Assembly (NCBI RefSeq): GCF_018437235.1 | Contig: NZ_JAAMFJ010000001.1 | Location: 434,001 to 498,000, forward strand | Length of the DNA: 64,000 nt | DNA from: Fructobacillus papyrifericola | GTDB taxonomy: Bacteria > Bacillota > Bacilli > Lactobacillales > Lactobacillaceae | Direction of reading: 5' to 3' | Translations under genes and position numbers: made by a program | In this document: in pieces, positions 33,805 through 42,901 of the stretch | How the letters are laid out: each line of letters opens with the position of its first letter | Numbering within the stretch: position 1 is the stretch's first letter | The notes under the pieces: generated by a model | What the model saw: only the letters and a program-made list of their open reading frames with translations | Database searches by the model: none | What the model was told of the DNA's origin: nothing

Positions 33805-35148
33805 TTACTTCGTTGCTGAATTAGCCGCTTCTTCAACCGCCCGCAACTGCTTTTCCTTGAAGACCAAGGCAATCAACAGTGCGATGGCCAGTACTGCTGC
33901 AGCATAGATCACGTTTGAGCCCATTTGCCAGCCATAGCGGTTGACCAAAAGACCAATCAGTGCCGTCGCAATGGTTTCGCCAAAGATGTACTGGAAGAAG
34001 CCCATGAAGCCGGTTGAAAGTCCCAGCGCATAGTTTGGCACCGCTTCGTTGACCATCAGTCCAACCAAAGAAAGTGGCGTATAAATGAGCGTGCCCATTA
34101 AGAAGAGCACGACAACCAAGAGGGCCTGGTTTTCGGATGTAAAGTAGATGGCCAAGCAGCCCAACATGCCAAGGGCGGACAGCAAGCAGATTAAGGCCCG
34201 ACGACCGTTTAACAGGTCCGAAAGAGCACCTAAGGCAATCACACCAGGCACGGCTGAAAGCTCAAAGATTCCAACAAACCACTTGGCCCAAGTTACGGAA
34301 AAGCCCTTGGTTGGCAAGTAGGAAGGAATCCATGACAGAATGCCATAGCGAACAATGTAAATCGACATGGAAGTCAGCGTCACCAACCAAACCACGCGGT
34401 TCAACAAGATACTGTGCAAGAAAATCTGCCCAAAGGAAGGCCGAGCAGCCTTTTCTGAGCGGACCTGGCCCTGACCATCCACTTCAACGTAGCCGGTAAA
34501 GGTCCCAATGTCAGGTAAACCCACACTCTGTGGCGTATCCGTGTTAATTAAGAGCATTAGTGTGGCAATCGTTGCTGAAACAACGGAGGCAACCACAAAG
34601 ACCATGGTCAAGGAACCGGAAAATAGGAAAGTCGCCAATTGAATCGAGGCCACACAGAGGAAGGCACCGGCGTTATGAGCCGAAGCCCAGATGGAGAAAA
34701 TCGAACCGCGGTGCCTCTTTGAAAACCAAAGGGAAATCTGACGCTGACAGGCCGGTGCCCCCATTGACTGCGTCACCGCAATCAAGAGCATCAAGATCAA
34801 AATCAGATAAAAGTTCTTTGTATAACCAATCAAGAGGTTAAAGAAGGCAGAGAGGTAAAGGCCAATGGCCAAGAACCAGCGGGCGTTCAAGCGGTCAACC
34901 AAGGCGCCCATAAAAATCTTGGCAATGCCGTACCCCACGCCAAAGGTCGATAAGATCAACCCGATTTGGCCTAGGTCAAAGCCATAGGCCTTCATGATGT
35001 GCACTTGCTCCGTCGTAAAGACCAAGCGAATGATGTAGTAACCAATGTATGAAAAGGACGTTGCCAGCAAAACACCGATCTGGCGGCGCTTGTAGGTTGC
35101 TGCCTGTCCCCTTGCTGACCGATCAACGGTCTTCTTGAATGCAAACAT
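33805..35148 (-). CDS. MFS organophosphate:phosphate antiporter family transporter (GlpT/UhpC-like)
   Basis: 447 residues, twelve membrane segments. OPA family features: FSYIGYYIIRLVFTTEQ at segment 1, FGVGYGIAKIFMGALVDRLNARWFLAIGL (loop 2/3), MGAPACQRQISLWFSKRHRGSIFSIWASAHNAG. Family members exchange sugar phosphates or glycerol-3-phosphate for phosphate, or act as sensors (UhpC). The substrate cannot be named from sequence. It is a single gene with a strong promoter at 35263-35291 and a structured 5' leader of about 100 bases. Confidence 0.85.
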   Translation of the reverse strand: MFAFKKTVDRSARGQAATYKRRQIGVLLATSFSYIGYYIIRLVFTTEQVHIMKAYGFDLGQIGLILSTFGVGYGIAKIFMGALVDRLNARWFLAIGLYLSAFFNLLIGYTKNFYLILILMLLIAVTQSMGAPACQRQISLWFSKRHRGSIFSIWASAHNAGAFLCVASIQLATFLFSGSLTMVFVVASVVSATIATLMLLINTDTPQSVGLPDIGTFTGYVEVDGQGQVRSEKAARPSFGQIFLHSILLNRVVWLVTLTSMSIYIVRYGILSWIPSYLPTKGFSVTWAKWFVGIFELSAVPGVIALGALSDLLNGRRALICLLSALGMLGCLAIYFTSENQALLVVVLFLMGTLIYTPLSLVGLMVNEAVPNYALGLSTGFMGFFQYIFGETIATALIGLLVNRYGWQMGSNVIYAAAVLAIALLIALVFKEKQLRAVEEAANSATK

Positions 35149-35163
35149 AATCGAATCCTCGTT

Positions 35164-35256
35164 TCCTAAAGTAAATGAAAGAGGCTTGGGCTGGTCGATT
35201 TAATGCTGACCGGCTTGGAGCCCCAGGATATCGAAGGGCCTTTCACCCTTAACTCT
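35164..35256 (-). promoter_or_regulatory. Structured 5' leader of the OPA transporter, unknown class
   Basis: On the + strand coordinates, TGAAA(GA)GGC (35176-35185) pairs with GCCTTTCA (35238-35245) and closes an inner arm GGGCTGGTC (35188-35196) with GACC (35208-35211) and AGCCC (35219-35223). A competing hairpin uses AAGGG (35234-35238) and CCCTT (35246-35250). It does not match the riboswitch classes I can recognise. Confidence 0.45.
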
Positions 35257-35262
35257 ATTTAA

Positions 35263-35291
35263 ATTTTAGATAATCTTTTTAAAATTGTCAA
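35263..35291 (-). promoter_or_regulatory. Promoter of the OPA transporter
   Basis: TTGACA (35286-35291), 17-base spacer, TAAAAT (35263-35268). The region 35269-35395 upstream is strongly AT-rich, and no gene is seen in it. Confidence 0.8.
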
Positions 35292-35387
35292 ACACTTTCT
35301 GAATAAAAAGTCCATTTAAATACAAATGTAAGCTCTTTCATTTATCATTTATGAACAAACACCAGTAAAATATTCATTAAAAATTTA

Positions 35388-35465
35388 AAAAAGAGTGCAA
35401 TCCTTCGCACACCTTTTCAAAAGCATCAAAAAAGTCCTTCGAAAAAATTCGAAAGACTTTTTTTT
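35388..35465 (-). terminator. Two tandem terminators of ydbT
   Basis: Reading leftward from ydbT: AAAGTC(T)TTCGAA-loop-TTCGAAGGACTT with T tract (35429-35464), then GTGC-GAAGGATT-GCAC followed by TCTTTTTT (35388-35410). The first is strong, the second weak. Confidence 0.7.
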
Positions 35466-35469
35466 AAAA

Positions 35470-36996
35470 TTATTTTTTCTTGTACATTCGATAGATGCTT
35501 TGTGCTTCTTCTACCGGCAAATAACGACATTCCACCAGGGACACGCCGTTATCCGAACGGATTAAAACGGCTAAGTGCGCCCGTTTTTTAGAAAGTGATA
35601 GCCAAAGAGATTGGTTAATGGACATGGACTGAATCCGGTCCCAGGGCACGTAAACCGTCTTCTTCGCAAAGAAATGGGCCGACTGTAAGACTAAAACCGA
35701 ATCATCTAGAATTCGCTTTGTCCCCGTCACCCGCCCCTTATAGAAGCCAAGAGAAAAAGCGAAGAGTGAAAGCAAGACGGAAAGTATGATCGTCAGCGGA
35801 TTCAAAAAGAAGTAAAGCGTCCAACCAAAGAGGAGCCAGAGCAAGACAAGGGCATTGCGCCCCATTGTCAACGACTGGTACAAGCCCTTTGCTTCGATTT
35901 TTAGATTCACTGGCGCAACAAGCTTTGGTAAAAAGTCGGAAGCAAGCCGCGCCGCATCAGCCATCTTAACCAGTGGCAAGAGCGTTGGCAGCCGCTTGGC
36001 CACTTCATCGTCCCCGTTTCGATCCGTAATGATTCGCAGACGGACCGTGGCCAGTCCGAATAAGTTGCGCCAGATATTTTGTTCAATCTGTAAACTTTGA
36101 ATGCGGTTTTCTGCCAGAGACAGGGAGCGAACTTCGAAGAGCCCCCGCTTGATCTGCAGGTAACTCCCCTCTTTTTTAACCGAAAAGCCATAGTAGAGAA
36201 CAATTGTTTTAACGATGTTAAAGGCAAAGAGCAGGATTAAAAAGGCCAGAACAAGGCCGATTACAATACTAATGCCTAAGGCCGTCATCTCAGAAAAAAT
36301 CTGTCCGTACAGTTGCCCATCGCGATCAACTCTGGAAAGCAATCCAAAAAGGAAGGCAAACTGAAGGAGAACCTCCGGTGCCGTAATGGCGTAAAGAAAG
36401 AGGGAACCAGTCGAACTTCGAAAGGCCCGTTGTCCAGATGGCCCTTCTTCATTATCATCGCTGACTGCTTGATCGTTCTGCTGAAGCCGTTCTTGACGAG
36501 CAAGCGCGTCAAGGTCTGGCTGCTTTTCTTCTTTTGACTTGGCCACCAGCGCCAGTAAATCAGCTAATGGCAAGTCGGCCTGTTGATGCTTTTGCTCTAA
36601 GACCCAGGTTAACCAGGAAGGAATGACCGGCAGCTTAATTTGGTTCTGCCGTTCTCCACCATGGCCGGCTGAATCCACCGAGATTTTTTCCAATTGAAAG
36701 GGTTTTAAGAAGAACCACTGGGAGCGGTGGATATTTTGAATTTTATCATAGGGCAAGTGCCGCCAGCGCTTGTGAATGATGCCAGAGGTCAAGACTAGCT
36801 CGTGCTCGGTCAGCCAGTAGCGCTGCTTGAAAAAGTCCAGTACTTCAAAGCCCAGCCAAAGCCCCGCTGCCAGTACCCACTGCCACCAGGTCAGGTGGAG
36901 AAAGGCGAAAACTGTCAGCACAGCAAAAAAGAGCGTCTTCCCATCTGACAGTAACTGCTCCAAAAAAGCCAGAAAATGGAAATGCCTAGGCTTCAT
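35470..36996 (-). CDS. ydbT: PH-domain membrane protein YdbT-like
   Basis: 508 residues from the ATG at 36996, selected because AGGAGG lies 7 bases before it. Three bacterial PH (bPH2/DUF304) units alternate with membrane hairpins: YWLTEHELVLTSGIIHKRWRHLPYDKIQNI (about 45-75), FSVKKEGSYLQIKRGLFEVRSLSLAENRIQSLQI, and RILDDSVLVLQSAHFFAKKTVYVPWDRIQSM. YdbS and YdbT act together in the envelope; B. subtilis homologues are linked to resistance against antimicrobial peptides. Overlaps the end of ydbS by 11 bases. Confidence 0.88.
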   Translation of the reverse strand: MKPRHFHFLAFLEQLLSDGKTLFFAVLTVFAFLHLTWWQWVLAAGLWLGFEVLDFFKQRYWLTEHELVLTSGIIHKRWRHLPYDKIQNIHRSQWFFLKPFQLEKISVDSAGHGGERQNQIKLPVIPSWLTWVLEQKHQQADLPLADLLALVAKSKEEKQPDLDALARQERLQQNDQAVSDDNEEGPSGQRAFRSSTGSLFLYAITAPEVLLQFAFLFGLLSRVDRDGQLYGQIFSEMTALGISIVIGLVLAFLILLFAFNIVKTIVLYYGFSVKKEGSYLQIKRGLFEVRSLSLAENRIQSLQIEQNIWRNLFGLATVRLRIITDRNGDDEVAKRLPTLLPLVKMADAARLASDFLPKLVAPVNLKIEAKGLYQSLTMGRNALVLLWLLFGWTLYFFLNPLTIILSVLLSLFAFSLGFYKGRVTGTKRILDDSVLVLQSAHFFAKKTVYVPWDRIQSMSINQSLWLSLSKKRAHLAVLIRSDNGVSLVECRYLPVEEAQSIYRMYKKK

Positions 36997-37456
36997 GGCG
37001 GGCCTCCTTGGCCAAGGCCATGACCCGGTCCTTAAAGGCTTGGGCGGTTTCCTTTTGCAGAGCCTCGACTTCATGGTGGGAACCACCCGTCACCAGCACC
37101 ACTCGTTGCAGGTGGAACATCTGGAGCAAGGGCCCCTGCTCCAGATCAACGTTTTGAATTCGATCAATCGGAATGGCCGTCAATCGACGGAAGAAGAACC
37201 CCTTTTGAATTTCAACGCTCGTTTCGTTGACTTGGTAGTGGTAAACGGCATAGCGATAATGTACCAAGAAGAAGCCAAAGAGAATCAGAAAAACAGCCAG
37301 GCAAAGCAGGCTTTCCATCAGCCATTCTGGTAAGGACCAGTGTAAAACGATTGGCAAGAGCCAGTGTAAACCGGCTAGAACGGCTAAAATAACCACCGTC
37401 GAAATCGCTTCCATCAAATACCAGACGACTTTCATCTGCTTTGGTAAATTCTGCAT
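36986..37456 (-). CDS. ydbS: PH-domain membrane protein YdbS-like
   Basis: 156 residues from the ATG at 37456 (AGAAGG before it). Two membrane segments (about 15-60) are followed by one bPH2 domain: YAVYHYQVNETSVEIQKGFFFRRLTAIPIDRIQNVDLEQGPL. It is always paired with YdbT and is cotranscribed with it here. Confidence 0.88.
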   Translation of the reverse strand: MQNLPKQMKVVWYLMEAISTVVILAVLAGLHWLLPIVLHWSLPEWLMESLLCLAVFLILFGFFLVHYRYAVYHYQVNETSVEIQKGFFFRRLTAIPIDRIQNVDLEQGPLLQMFHLQRVVLVTGGSHHEVEALQKETAQAFKDRVMALAKEARHEA

Positions 37457-37520
37457 ACCTTCTTCTCTCCTCAACCTCTACTAGCAAGCGCCAGCACCTT
37501 TTTATAAGTCAACTTATTAA

Positions 37521-38294
37521 TCAATCACCGTTTGCGGCCAAAATAGCCGCGTGAACGGCATGGCGGAAGCCGTGTTCATCCAGGGCGAGGACGCCACGGA
37601 TGGTCGTGCCACCGGGTGACGTAATCTGCCCCTTCAAATCGGCAGTGGACAAATCAGACTCCTGTGCCAAAACCGCCGTTCCCCGAACCACTGAGGCCAC
37701 GAGCGAGGCAGCCTTTGCTCGGTCCAATCCCTTGGAAACGGCCGCATCCTCCATGGCATCCATCAACACGTCAATAAAGGCTGGGGAACAGCCGCCAACA
37801 ACTCCAGCAATGCTGAGTTGGTCTTCCTTAACGACTAAGACGTCTCCCAGGCTCTCTAATAGCCCTTTAACGACTTCAGTCTGATCAGCCCTTGCACCCT
37901 CATCAACGGCCAGTGCAATCGTTCCAGCCTGTACAGCAACCGGAATGTTTGGGATGAAGGGATAAATGGGATTTTCTGCTGCCACTGCCTTCAAGTCACG
38001 GGCAGAAACAGCGGCGGCGGCTGAAAGGACAATGGTTTTTTCAGACAAGCCGGCATCGACCAGTTCCTTCAGAGTCGCTACCGTAGCCTTTGCCGGCACC
38101 GTCAAAATCAACAGGTCGAGATTGGCTGAAACAAAGTCCTCTGCCGTCTGATAAGCAGTCAGACCAAGCTTTTTGGCCTTTGCAGCATTTGACGACTTTG
38201 ACACAAGGGTCAAATCGGTCAACAAGTCCTGCTTCAAAAAACCCTGGGCCAGGGCCGTTCCCATGTGTCCTAATCCAACAATTCCAACGTTCAT
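37521..38294 (-). CDS. proC: Pyrroline-5-carboxylate reductase ProC
   Basis: 257 residues; ATG at 38294 after GGAGG. N-terminal Rossmann motif VGIVGLGHMGTALAQG; C-terminal P5CR signature LKGQITSPGGTTIRGVLALDEHGFRHAV. It reduces 1-pyrroline-5-carboxylate to proline with NAD(P)H. No proA or proB is adjacent, so it may work with another source of the substrate, such as ornithine. Single-gene unit. Confidence 0.94.
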   Translation of the reverse strand: MNVGIVGLGHMGTALAQGFLKQDLLTDLTLVSKSSNAAKAKKLGLTAYQTAEDFVSANLDLLILTVPAKATVATLKELVDAGLSEKTIVLSAAAAVSARDLKAVAAENPIYPFIPNIPVAVQAGTIALAVDEGARADQTEVVKGLLESLGDVLVVKEDQLSIAGVVGGCSPAFIDVLMDAMEDAAVSKGLDRAKAASLVASVVRGTAVLAQESDLSTADLKGQITSPGGTTIRGVLALDEHGFRHAVHAAILAANGD

Positions 38295-38361
38295 CAAAAG
38301 CCTCCAAAAGAATTTCTTTTCATAATTTTAGCATAAAAGCACTGGTAGCACGCCTTCAATC

Positions 38362-38393
38362 AAAAAAGTCGGCAATCAAAGGATTGCCGACTA
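38362..38393 (-). terminator. Terminator of the amino-acid permease
   Basis: AGTCGGCAATC-CTTT-GATTGCCGACT followed by TTTTT on the minus strand; eleven perfect pairs. Confidence 0.88.
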
Positions 38394-38413
38394 AGTGTTA
38401 AAAGCTATCGTGA

Positions 38414-39754
38414 TTAAACTTTTTTGATAAAGGCAAAGATGGTCATGACAGCAAGCCAAACCAAAGCCAATACCGTGGTAAACATTGTCGCCTTGGAAAT
38501 CAGCATCAAGACAAAGATCAAGGCGAGGAAGATAATCGTTAAGTAATTTGAAACCGGTGCAAAAGGCAGCTTGAAGCCAGCAACTTTTTCAACCGTTCCC
38601 TTCTTAGCCTGCTTCTTATAAACCAAGTGCGTGACCATCAAGGCCATGTAAATGATTAAGAAGGCAGCGGAGGCCGTTGATGAAATCAAGCTGAAGGCAT
38701 CCGTTGGGAAGAAGTAGTTCACGACAACGGACAGACCGACAATCAAAGTTGACAGGTTGATGGCGTTGCGTGGAATCTGGTTCTTATTCAATTGACCAAA
38801 ACGAGACTTTGGACCGGCCAATGAATAGAGCATCCGGCCGGTAGTAAAGAAGGCCGAGTTAATGGCTGAGGCGGCAGCCGTCAAGACAACGAAGTTAATC
38901 AGGGCAGCGGCTGACTGAACGCCAATGCCGGAAAAGACCTGAACGAATGGCGATTCACCGGCTTGGTAATTCGTCCATGGCTGAATAATCATAATAGCGG
39001 ACAGGGCCCCAATGTAGAAGATCAAGATTCGAACGACAATCGAGTTAACCGCCCGTGGAATGGTCTGCAGTGGATCCTTTGTTTCAGCCGCCGTCACCCC
39101 AACGAACTCAACCCCCAGAAAGGAGAAGAAGGCCATTTGGAAGGCCGCTAAGAGCGTTTTTCCGTGGTTTGCAATCAAGCCATGTGACCAAAGGGTTGAA
39201 AATTCAGTCTTTCCCATGGCCGTGTGGACTTGGCCCAATGCCAAAATCAAGCCGGTCACAATCATGGCGATGATGGCCGTGACTTTAATCATGGAGAACC
39301 AGAATTCCGCTTCACCAAAGGCCTTAACGGCAATGACGTTAACCAGGTACAAGACCACTAAGAAGGCCAATTCCCAAGGCCAGGTAGGCAGATTTGGGAA
39401 CCAGTAATGCATGTAGGTTCCAATGGCCGTTAACTCCGTCATGGCAATGACAATCCAGCCAATCCAGTAGGTCCAACCAAGGACAAAGCCGGCCTTCTTG
39501 CCCAGGTACTGGGTCATAAAGTCAATAAAGACTGGCTTGGAATCGTCTGAAATCAGCAGTTCCCCGAGGGCCCGCATCATGGCAAAGACGAAGAGTCCGG
39601 TAATAATGTAAACCAGCAAAATGGCTGGTCCTGCTTTTTCAATCGATGAGCCGGCCCCTAAGAACAGTCCGGTACCAATTGTTCCCCCAAGGGCGATCAT
39701 CGCCACGTGTCGATGGGAAAGCGTTCGGGCAAAGCCCTGTTGTTCATCTGACAT
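38414..39754 (-). CDS. Amino-acid permease, APC superfamily (AAT family)
   Basis: 446 residues; ATG at 39754 preceded by AAAGGAG. Twelve membrane segments with the APC start HVAMIALGGTIGTGLFLGAGSSIEKAGPA and FFSFLGVEFVGVTAAETKDPLQTIPRA. The gamma-aminobutyrate/aromatic/basic AAT type; the exact substrate is unclear. Divergent from a LysR regulator (85-base gap to the latter's start), which is the likely controller. Confidence 0.9.
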   Translation of the reverse strand: MSDEQQGFARTLSHRHVAMIALGGTIGTGLFLGAGSSIEKAGPAILLVYIITGLFVFAMMRALGELLISDDSKPVFIDFMTQYLGKKAGFVLGWTYWIGWIVIAMTELTAIGTYMHYWFPNLPTWPWELAFLVVLYLVNVIAVKAFGEAEFWFSMIKVTAIIAMIVTGLILALGQVHTAMGKTEFSTLWSHGLIANHGKTLLAAFQMAFFSFLGVEFVGVTAAETKDPLQTIPRAVNSIVVRILIFYIGALSAIMIIQPWTNYQAGESPFVQVFSGIGVQSAAALINFVVLTAAASAINSAFFTTGRMLYSLAGPKSRFGQLNKNQIPRNAINLSTLIVGLSVVVNYFFPTDAFSLISSTASAAFLIIYMALMVTHLVYKKQAKKGTVEKVAGFKLPFAPVSNYLTIIFLALIFVLMLISKATMFTTVLALVWLAVMTIFAFIKKV

Positions 39755-39858
39755 ACAAATACTCCTTTGCATTTCCTCTCTAGTAGTCTATACTGACTTT
39801 ATAAATAAGTAAAACTAAACCTTTTCAATTTAAAGTGAAAAAGTTTCATCGAGGTCCT

Positions 39859-40752
39859 ATGAAAATCTTCACCTACCAAATCTTTGCTTCCGTAGCCGAA
39901 ACCGGCTCCTTTAAAAAAACGGCGGCTGCACTGAACGTGACCCCTTCCGCGGTTTCCCACGCCATTGATAACATGGAAAAGGAACTGGGCTTGCCCCTCC
40001 TCATCCGCAATCGCTCCGAAATGGTCCTCTCTCAGGCCGGTAGCGAATTATTACCAATGGTTGAACGGCTTCTAAATGAGGACCGACAGATTCACACTCG
40101 TTCGGCTAAAATCGCTGGCTTAGCTGGTGGAACCCTTCGAATCGGTGCGATTTCTTCGGTCTGTATTGCCTGGCTGCCAACCATCATCCGCCACTTTAAA
40201 AAGCAGTACCCGTCTGTCGCCATTACCATCGTGCAGGGTTCCTTTAAGGAAATCGAGCAGGGCGTGGCCCTAGGCCGGATTGACCTTGGCTTTTCCGCCT
40301 ACCCTGCCCACCACCGGCTCGATGCGGCCTTTTTAATCGACGATGAAATCAAGTGCCTAACCCCAAAGGACTTTGTGCCCAAAAACGGTCATGCCATTTC
40401 CCAGGCCGATCTGCGCGGTCAGCACTTCATCTTGCAACGGGCCGACTACGATTCCGATACCAAAGTCGCCCTAGATGAATTAGACGTCAAGCCTCAGGCC
40501 ATCAACTATTCCATTGATGACCAATCGATTTTGGCCATGGTCGAGGCCGAACTGGGCTGGGGGATTTTGCCAGACTTGGCCCTGACCCGCTTGTCCGGTG
40601 AAGTGAGCGCTTATCCCTTTGAACAACCTTACTTTCGCCATCTCGGTCTTCTAACCAATCCATCCGCTGCAAGTGATCCCTTGGTTCAGGCCATGAAGAA
40701 GGAAATCCTGTCCTTTACAAAAGACTTTCAAAACAAAAAAGCATCCAAATGA
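39859..40752 (+). CDS. LysR family transcriptional regulator
   Basis: 297 residues from the ATG at 39859 (GAGG upstream). Winged helix-turn-helix FTYQIFASVAETGSFKKTAAALNVTPSAVSHAIDNMEKELG, then a periplasmic-binding-like sensor domain (TLRIGAISSVCIAWLPTIIRHFKKQYPSV). Likely controls the divergent permease, in the usual LysR arrangement; binding sites in the short intergenic region cannot be fixed by eye. Confidence 0.92.
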   Translation: MKIFTYQIFASVAETGSFKKTAAALNVTPSAVSHAIDNMEKELGLPLLIRNRSEMVLSQAGSELLPMVERLLNEDRQIHTRSAKIAGLAGGTLRIGAISSVCIAWLPTIIRHFKKQYPSVAITIVQGSFKEIEQGVALGRIDLGFSAYPAHHRLDAAFLIDDEIKCLTPKDFVPKNGHAISQADLRGQHFILQRADYDSDTKVALDELDVKPQAINYSIDDQSILAMVEAELGWGILPDLALTRLSGEVSAYPFEQPYFRHLGLLTNPSAASDPLVQAMKKEILSFTKDFQNKKASK

Positions 40753-40769
40753 AGCGGATGCTTTTTTTC
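40735..40769. terminator. Bidirectional terminator
   Basis: AGCATCC (40740-40746) and GGATGCT (40756-40762) with A and T tracts. It overlaps the last lysR codons. Confidence 0.85.
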
Positions 40770-40781
40770 TTTATTCTTTAC

Positions 40782-41303
40782 TTACCAGGCACGTGAAATC
40801 AGCAATACCCCGAAGATAAAGAGGTAAAAGGCGATTAGTAAGACCATGACCGTGGCAGCCAGAATTGGTGAGAAGAGCAAAACAACACCAAAGAAGAGTG
40901 AAATCAATCCCAGGACAACCGTCCAGAATGACTGGGCCTTGGTCAATGGCCGAACGACACGGGCCATGTAGACTTCAAAGATTGAGTCCCAAATAAACCA
41001 GATGGCGAAGAAAACGCCGATGACCGAAACGCCGGCCACCCAGTGAAAGAGGAAGAGGACGGCGACGACCAGGTCCAGGATGAAGGTGGCTAACCACCAG
41101 CCAGAGCTGGCCTGTGCTAACTGACGGTCCGACCAGGCCTCATAGCCAATGATAAAGGCATGAATCAAGGCCAAAAGGCCAAAGAGATAGGTCAATGAGA
41201 TTAAGGAAGCCAGCGGCTGGTTAATCATCAAGAGCGCCATGATGATAAAAAGAACACCAACGGCAATCGTCCACCAGTTTCGATTATTTCGTTTTTCCTG
41301 CAT
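40782..41303 (-). CDS. HdeD/DUF308 family membrane protein
   Basis: 173 residues from the ATG at 41303 (AAAGGAG upstream). Six short membrane segments in three pairs, e.g. WTIAVGVLFIIMALLMINQPLASL, with HDeD-like spacing; in E. coli HdeD belongs to an acid-resistance island. The function in lactic acid bacteria is unproven. An 8-base inverted repeat lies 27 bases upstream of the start. Confidence 0.85.
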   Translation of the reverse strand: MQEKRNNRNWWTIAVGVLFIIMALLMINQPLASLISLTYLFGLLALIHAFIIGYEAWSDRQLAQASSGWWLATFILDLVVAVLFLFHWVAGVSVIGVFFAIWFIWDSIFEVYMARVVRPLTKAQSFWTVVLGLISLFFGVVLLFSPILAATVMVLLIAFYLFIFGVLLISRAW

Positions 41304-41329
41304 GCTACTTCTCCTTTTCAATTCAAATT

Positions 41330-41353
41330 GGAAAGACATTCAACCGTCTTTCC
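41330..41353. repeat. Inverted repeat in the HdeD leader
   Basis: GGAAAGAC (41330-41337) and GTCTTTCC (41346-41353), exact 8-base arms. It could be an operator or an mRNA hairpin near the 5' end. Confidence 0.4.
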
Positions 41354-41396
41354 CCTTACTTCTTTATTTTAGTCCTCTTTTAGAACTTTGTTAAAT

Positions 41397-41427
41397 CAAA
41401 AAAGCAGGAAGAATCCCCTGCTTTTTG
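41397..41427 (-). terminator. Terminator of the NADH oxidase gene
   Basis: AAAGCAGG-AAGAATCC-CCTGCTTT with T tract on the minus strand. Confidence 0.85.
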
Positions 41428-41451
41428 CTTTGCTTTTGTGCTTTTAAATGA

Positions 41452-42792
41452 TTACTGGGCCGCCTTGGCAGCAGCAGCCATGGCAACGGATGAAACGTAG
41501 TTAATTGGTTGACCAAAGTTTGGCTGGAAGAAAAAGTCGGTCATGGCCAGCTGGTCAATCGTCATCTTGTTCTCAATGGCCAAGGAGACGACGTTGGCTG
41601 CCTGTGAAATGTCATGTTTTGACAAGAAGGCTGCGCCCACAATACGCTTCGTGCCCTTCTCCCAAGTCAACGATGCCTGAACCGATGTCGTTGACAACAT
41701 GAAGTCTGGTCGGTAGTCTTCTTTAATCGTCACCGTTTCGGTATCCACACCCTTGACAGCGGCCGCTTCGACCGTCAAGCCAGTTGCAGCATAGGCCAAG
41801 TCGTAGAGTTCAACGGCTGAGGTTGCCTGCGTTCCCTGGTAAGCCACCGTGTTTTTCTCGATGTTCTTTCCAACCAAGACACCCTGACGAACGGCGTTTG
41901 TTGCCAGCGGAATGTAATCGTACTTGCCCGTTGGGTTGTAGAAGACCGTTGCGGCATCACCGGCAGCAAAGACACCGGGCACAGACGTTTCCATGTATTC
42001 ATTGGTTTCAATTGCCCCGTTTTGAAGCATCTTGACCTGGTCCTTGAAGAGTCCGGTGTTTGGCAGGAAGCCAATACCCAAAATGGCAATGTCGGCTTCG
42101 TAAGAGCCCTTGTCGGTGTTGACTTTGATACCCGTTTCGGTCTCTTCGAAGGATTCCACCATTTGGTTCAAGGCCAATTCTACGCCGTGTTCCACGTATG
42201 CGTCTTCAAAGACCTGTGAAAAGTCGGCTGAGGTGTTCTTGGCCAAAACCCGGTCCAAGCCGTCGATCAAGGTGACCTGCTTGCCGTTCACGGAAAGTTG
42301 CTCAGCCAATTCGGCCCCGATATAGCCGGCCCCGATCACGATGGCGGACTTGATTTCAGGCGTCACCTTCTTCAAATCGTTGGCGTTATCCCAGTTCTTT
42401 GAATCAAAGACACGGTCGGAATAAATTCCTGGCAAGTTTGGCTTGATGGCCTTGGAACCAGTGGTGATTACAATCTTGTCGTAATCAGCAGCCGCTTCCT
42501 TGCCAGAGTCCAGGTCCTTGTATACCAGGTGCTTGTTAGCCAAGTCGGCCTCCGTCACCTCGGTTCCCATGTGCATGGTAATCCCCTGGGCGTTCAGGGA
42601 TTCGGGTGATTCGTAAAACATCTTTTCTGGAGATGACACGTGGTCACCAATCCAAAGAGCGATTCCACAGGACAAAAAGGAAACCGTCTGATTCTTTTCA
42701 AAAACATCGATTTCGGCTTCTGGGTGTTCTGCCTTGATTTGCTTTGCGGAGAATACACCTGCGTGCGTTGCGCCAATAACTGCTACTTTCAT
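41452..42792 (-). CDS. nox: NADH oxidase, water-forming type (CoA-disulfide-reductase-like family)
   Basis: 446 residues from the ATG at 42792 (AAAGGAG upstream). FAD motif MKVAVIGATHAGVFSAKQI, redox-active Cys42 in FLSCGIALWIG (the single cysteine-sulfenate of NADH oxidases), NAD motif AIVIGAGYIGAELAEQL, second FAD site ADIAILGIGFLPNTGLF and VFAAGDAA. It reduces oxygen to water with NADH and re-oxidises cofactor in heterofermenters exposed to air. It has its own promoter with a large dyad over the -10 (42813-42863). Confidence 0.92.
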   Translation of the reverse strand: MKVAVIGATHAGVFSAKQIKAEHPEAEIDVFEKNQTVSFLSCGIALWIGDHVSSPEKMFYESPESLNAQGITMHMGTEVTEADLANKHLVYKDLDSGKEAAADYDKIVITTGSKAIKPNLPGIYSDRVFDSKNWDNANDLKKVTPEIKSAIVIGAGYIGAELAEQLSVNGKQVTLIDGLDRVLAKNTSADFSQVFEDAYVEHGVELALNQMVESFEETETGIKVNTDKGSYEADIAILGIGFLPNTGLFKDQVKMLQNGAIETNEYMETSVPGVFAAGDAATVFYNPTGKYDYIPLATNAVRQGVLVGKNIEKNTVAYQGTQATSAVELYDLAYAATGLTVEAAAVKGVDTETVTIKEDYRPDFMLSTTSVQASLTWEKGTKRIVGAAFLSKHDISQAANVVSLAIENKMTIDQLAMTDFFFQPNFGQPINYVSSVAMAAAAKAAQ

Positions 42793-42812
42793 GAAAAACT
42801 CCTTTAGGTGTG

Positions 42813-42863
42813 CTTTCATTACAATTGTTATCTCAATTATACAATCGTAATGAAGTTTGTCAA
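42813..42863 (-). promoter_or_regulatory. nox promoter with long dyad over the -10
   Basis: TTGACA (42858-42863), 16-base spacer, TATAAT (42836-42841). TTCATTACAATTGT (42815-42828) and ACAATCGTAATGAA (42841-42854) are 14-base arms with one mismatch around a 12-base centre. A repressor here would block the -10. It does not look like Rex (TTGTGA) or a PerR box. Confidence 0.7.
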
Positions 42864-42901
42864 CAACTTCACGAAGATTCACAAAGACTTTTTACGGCAA
42901 G

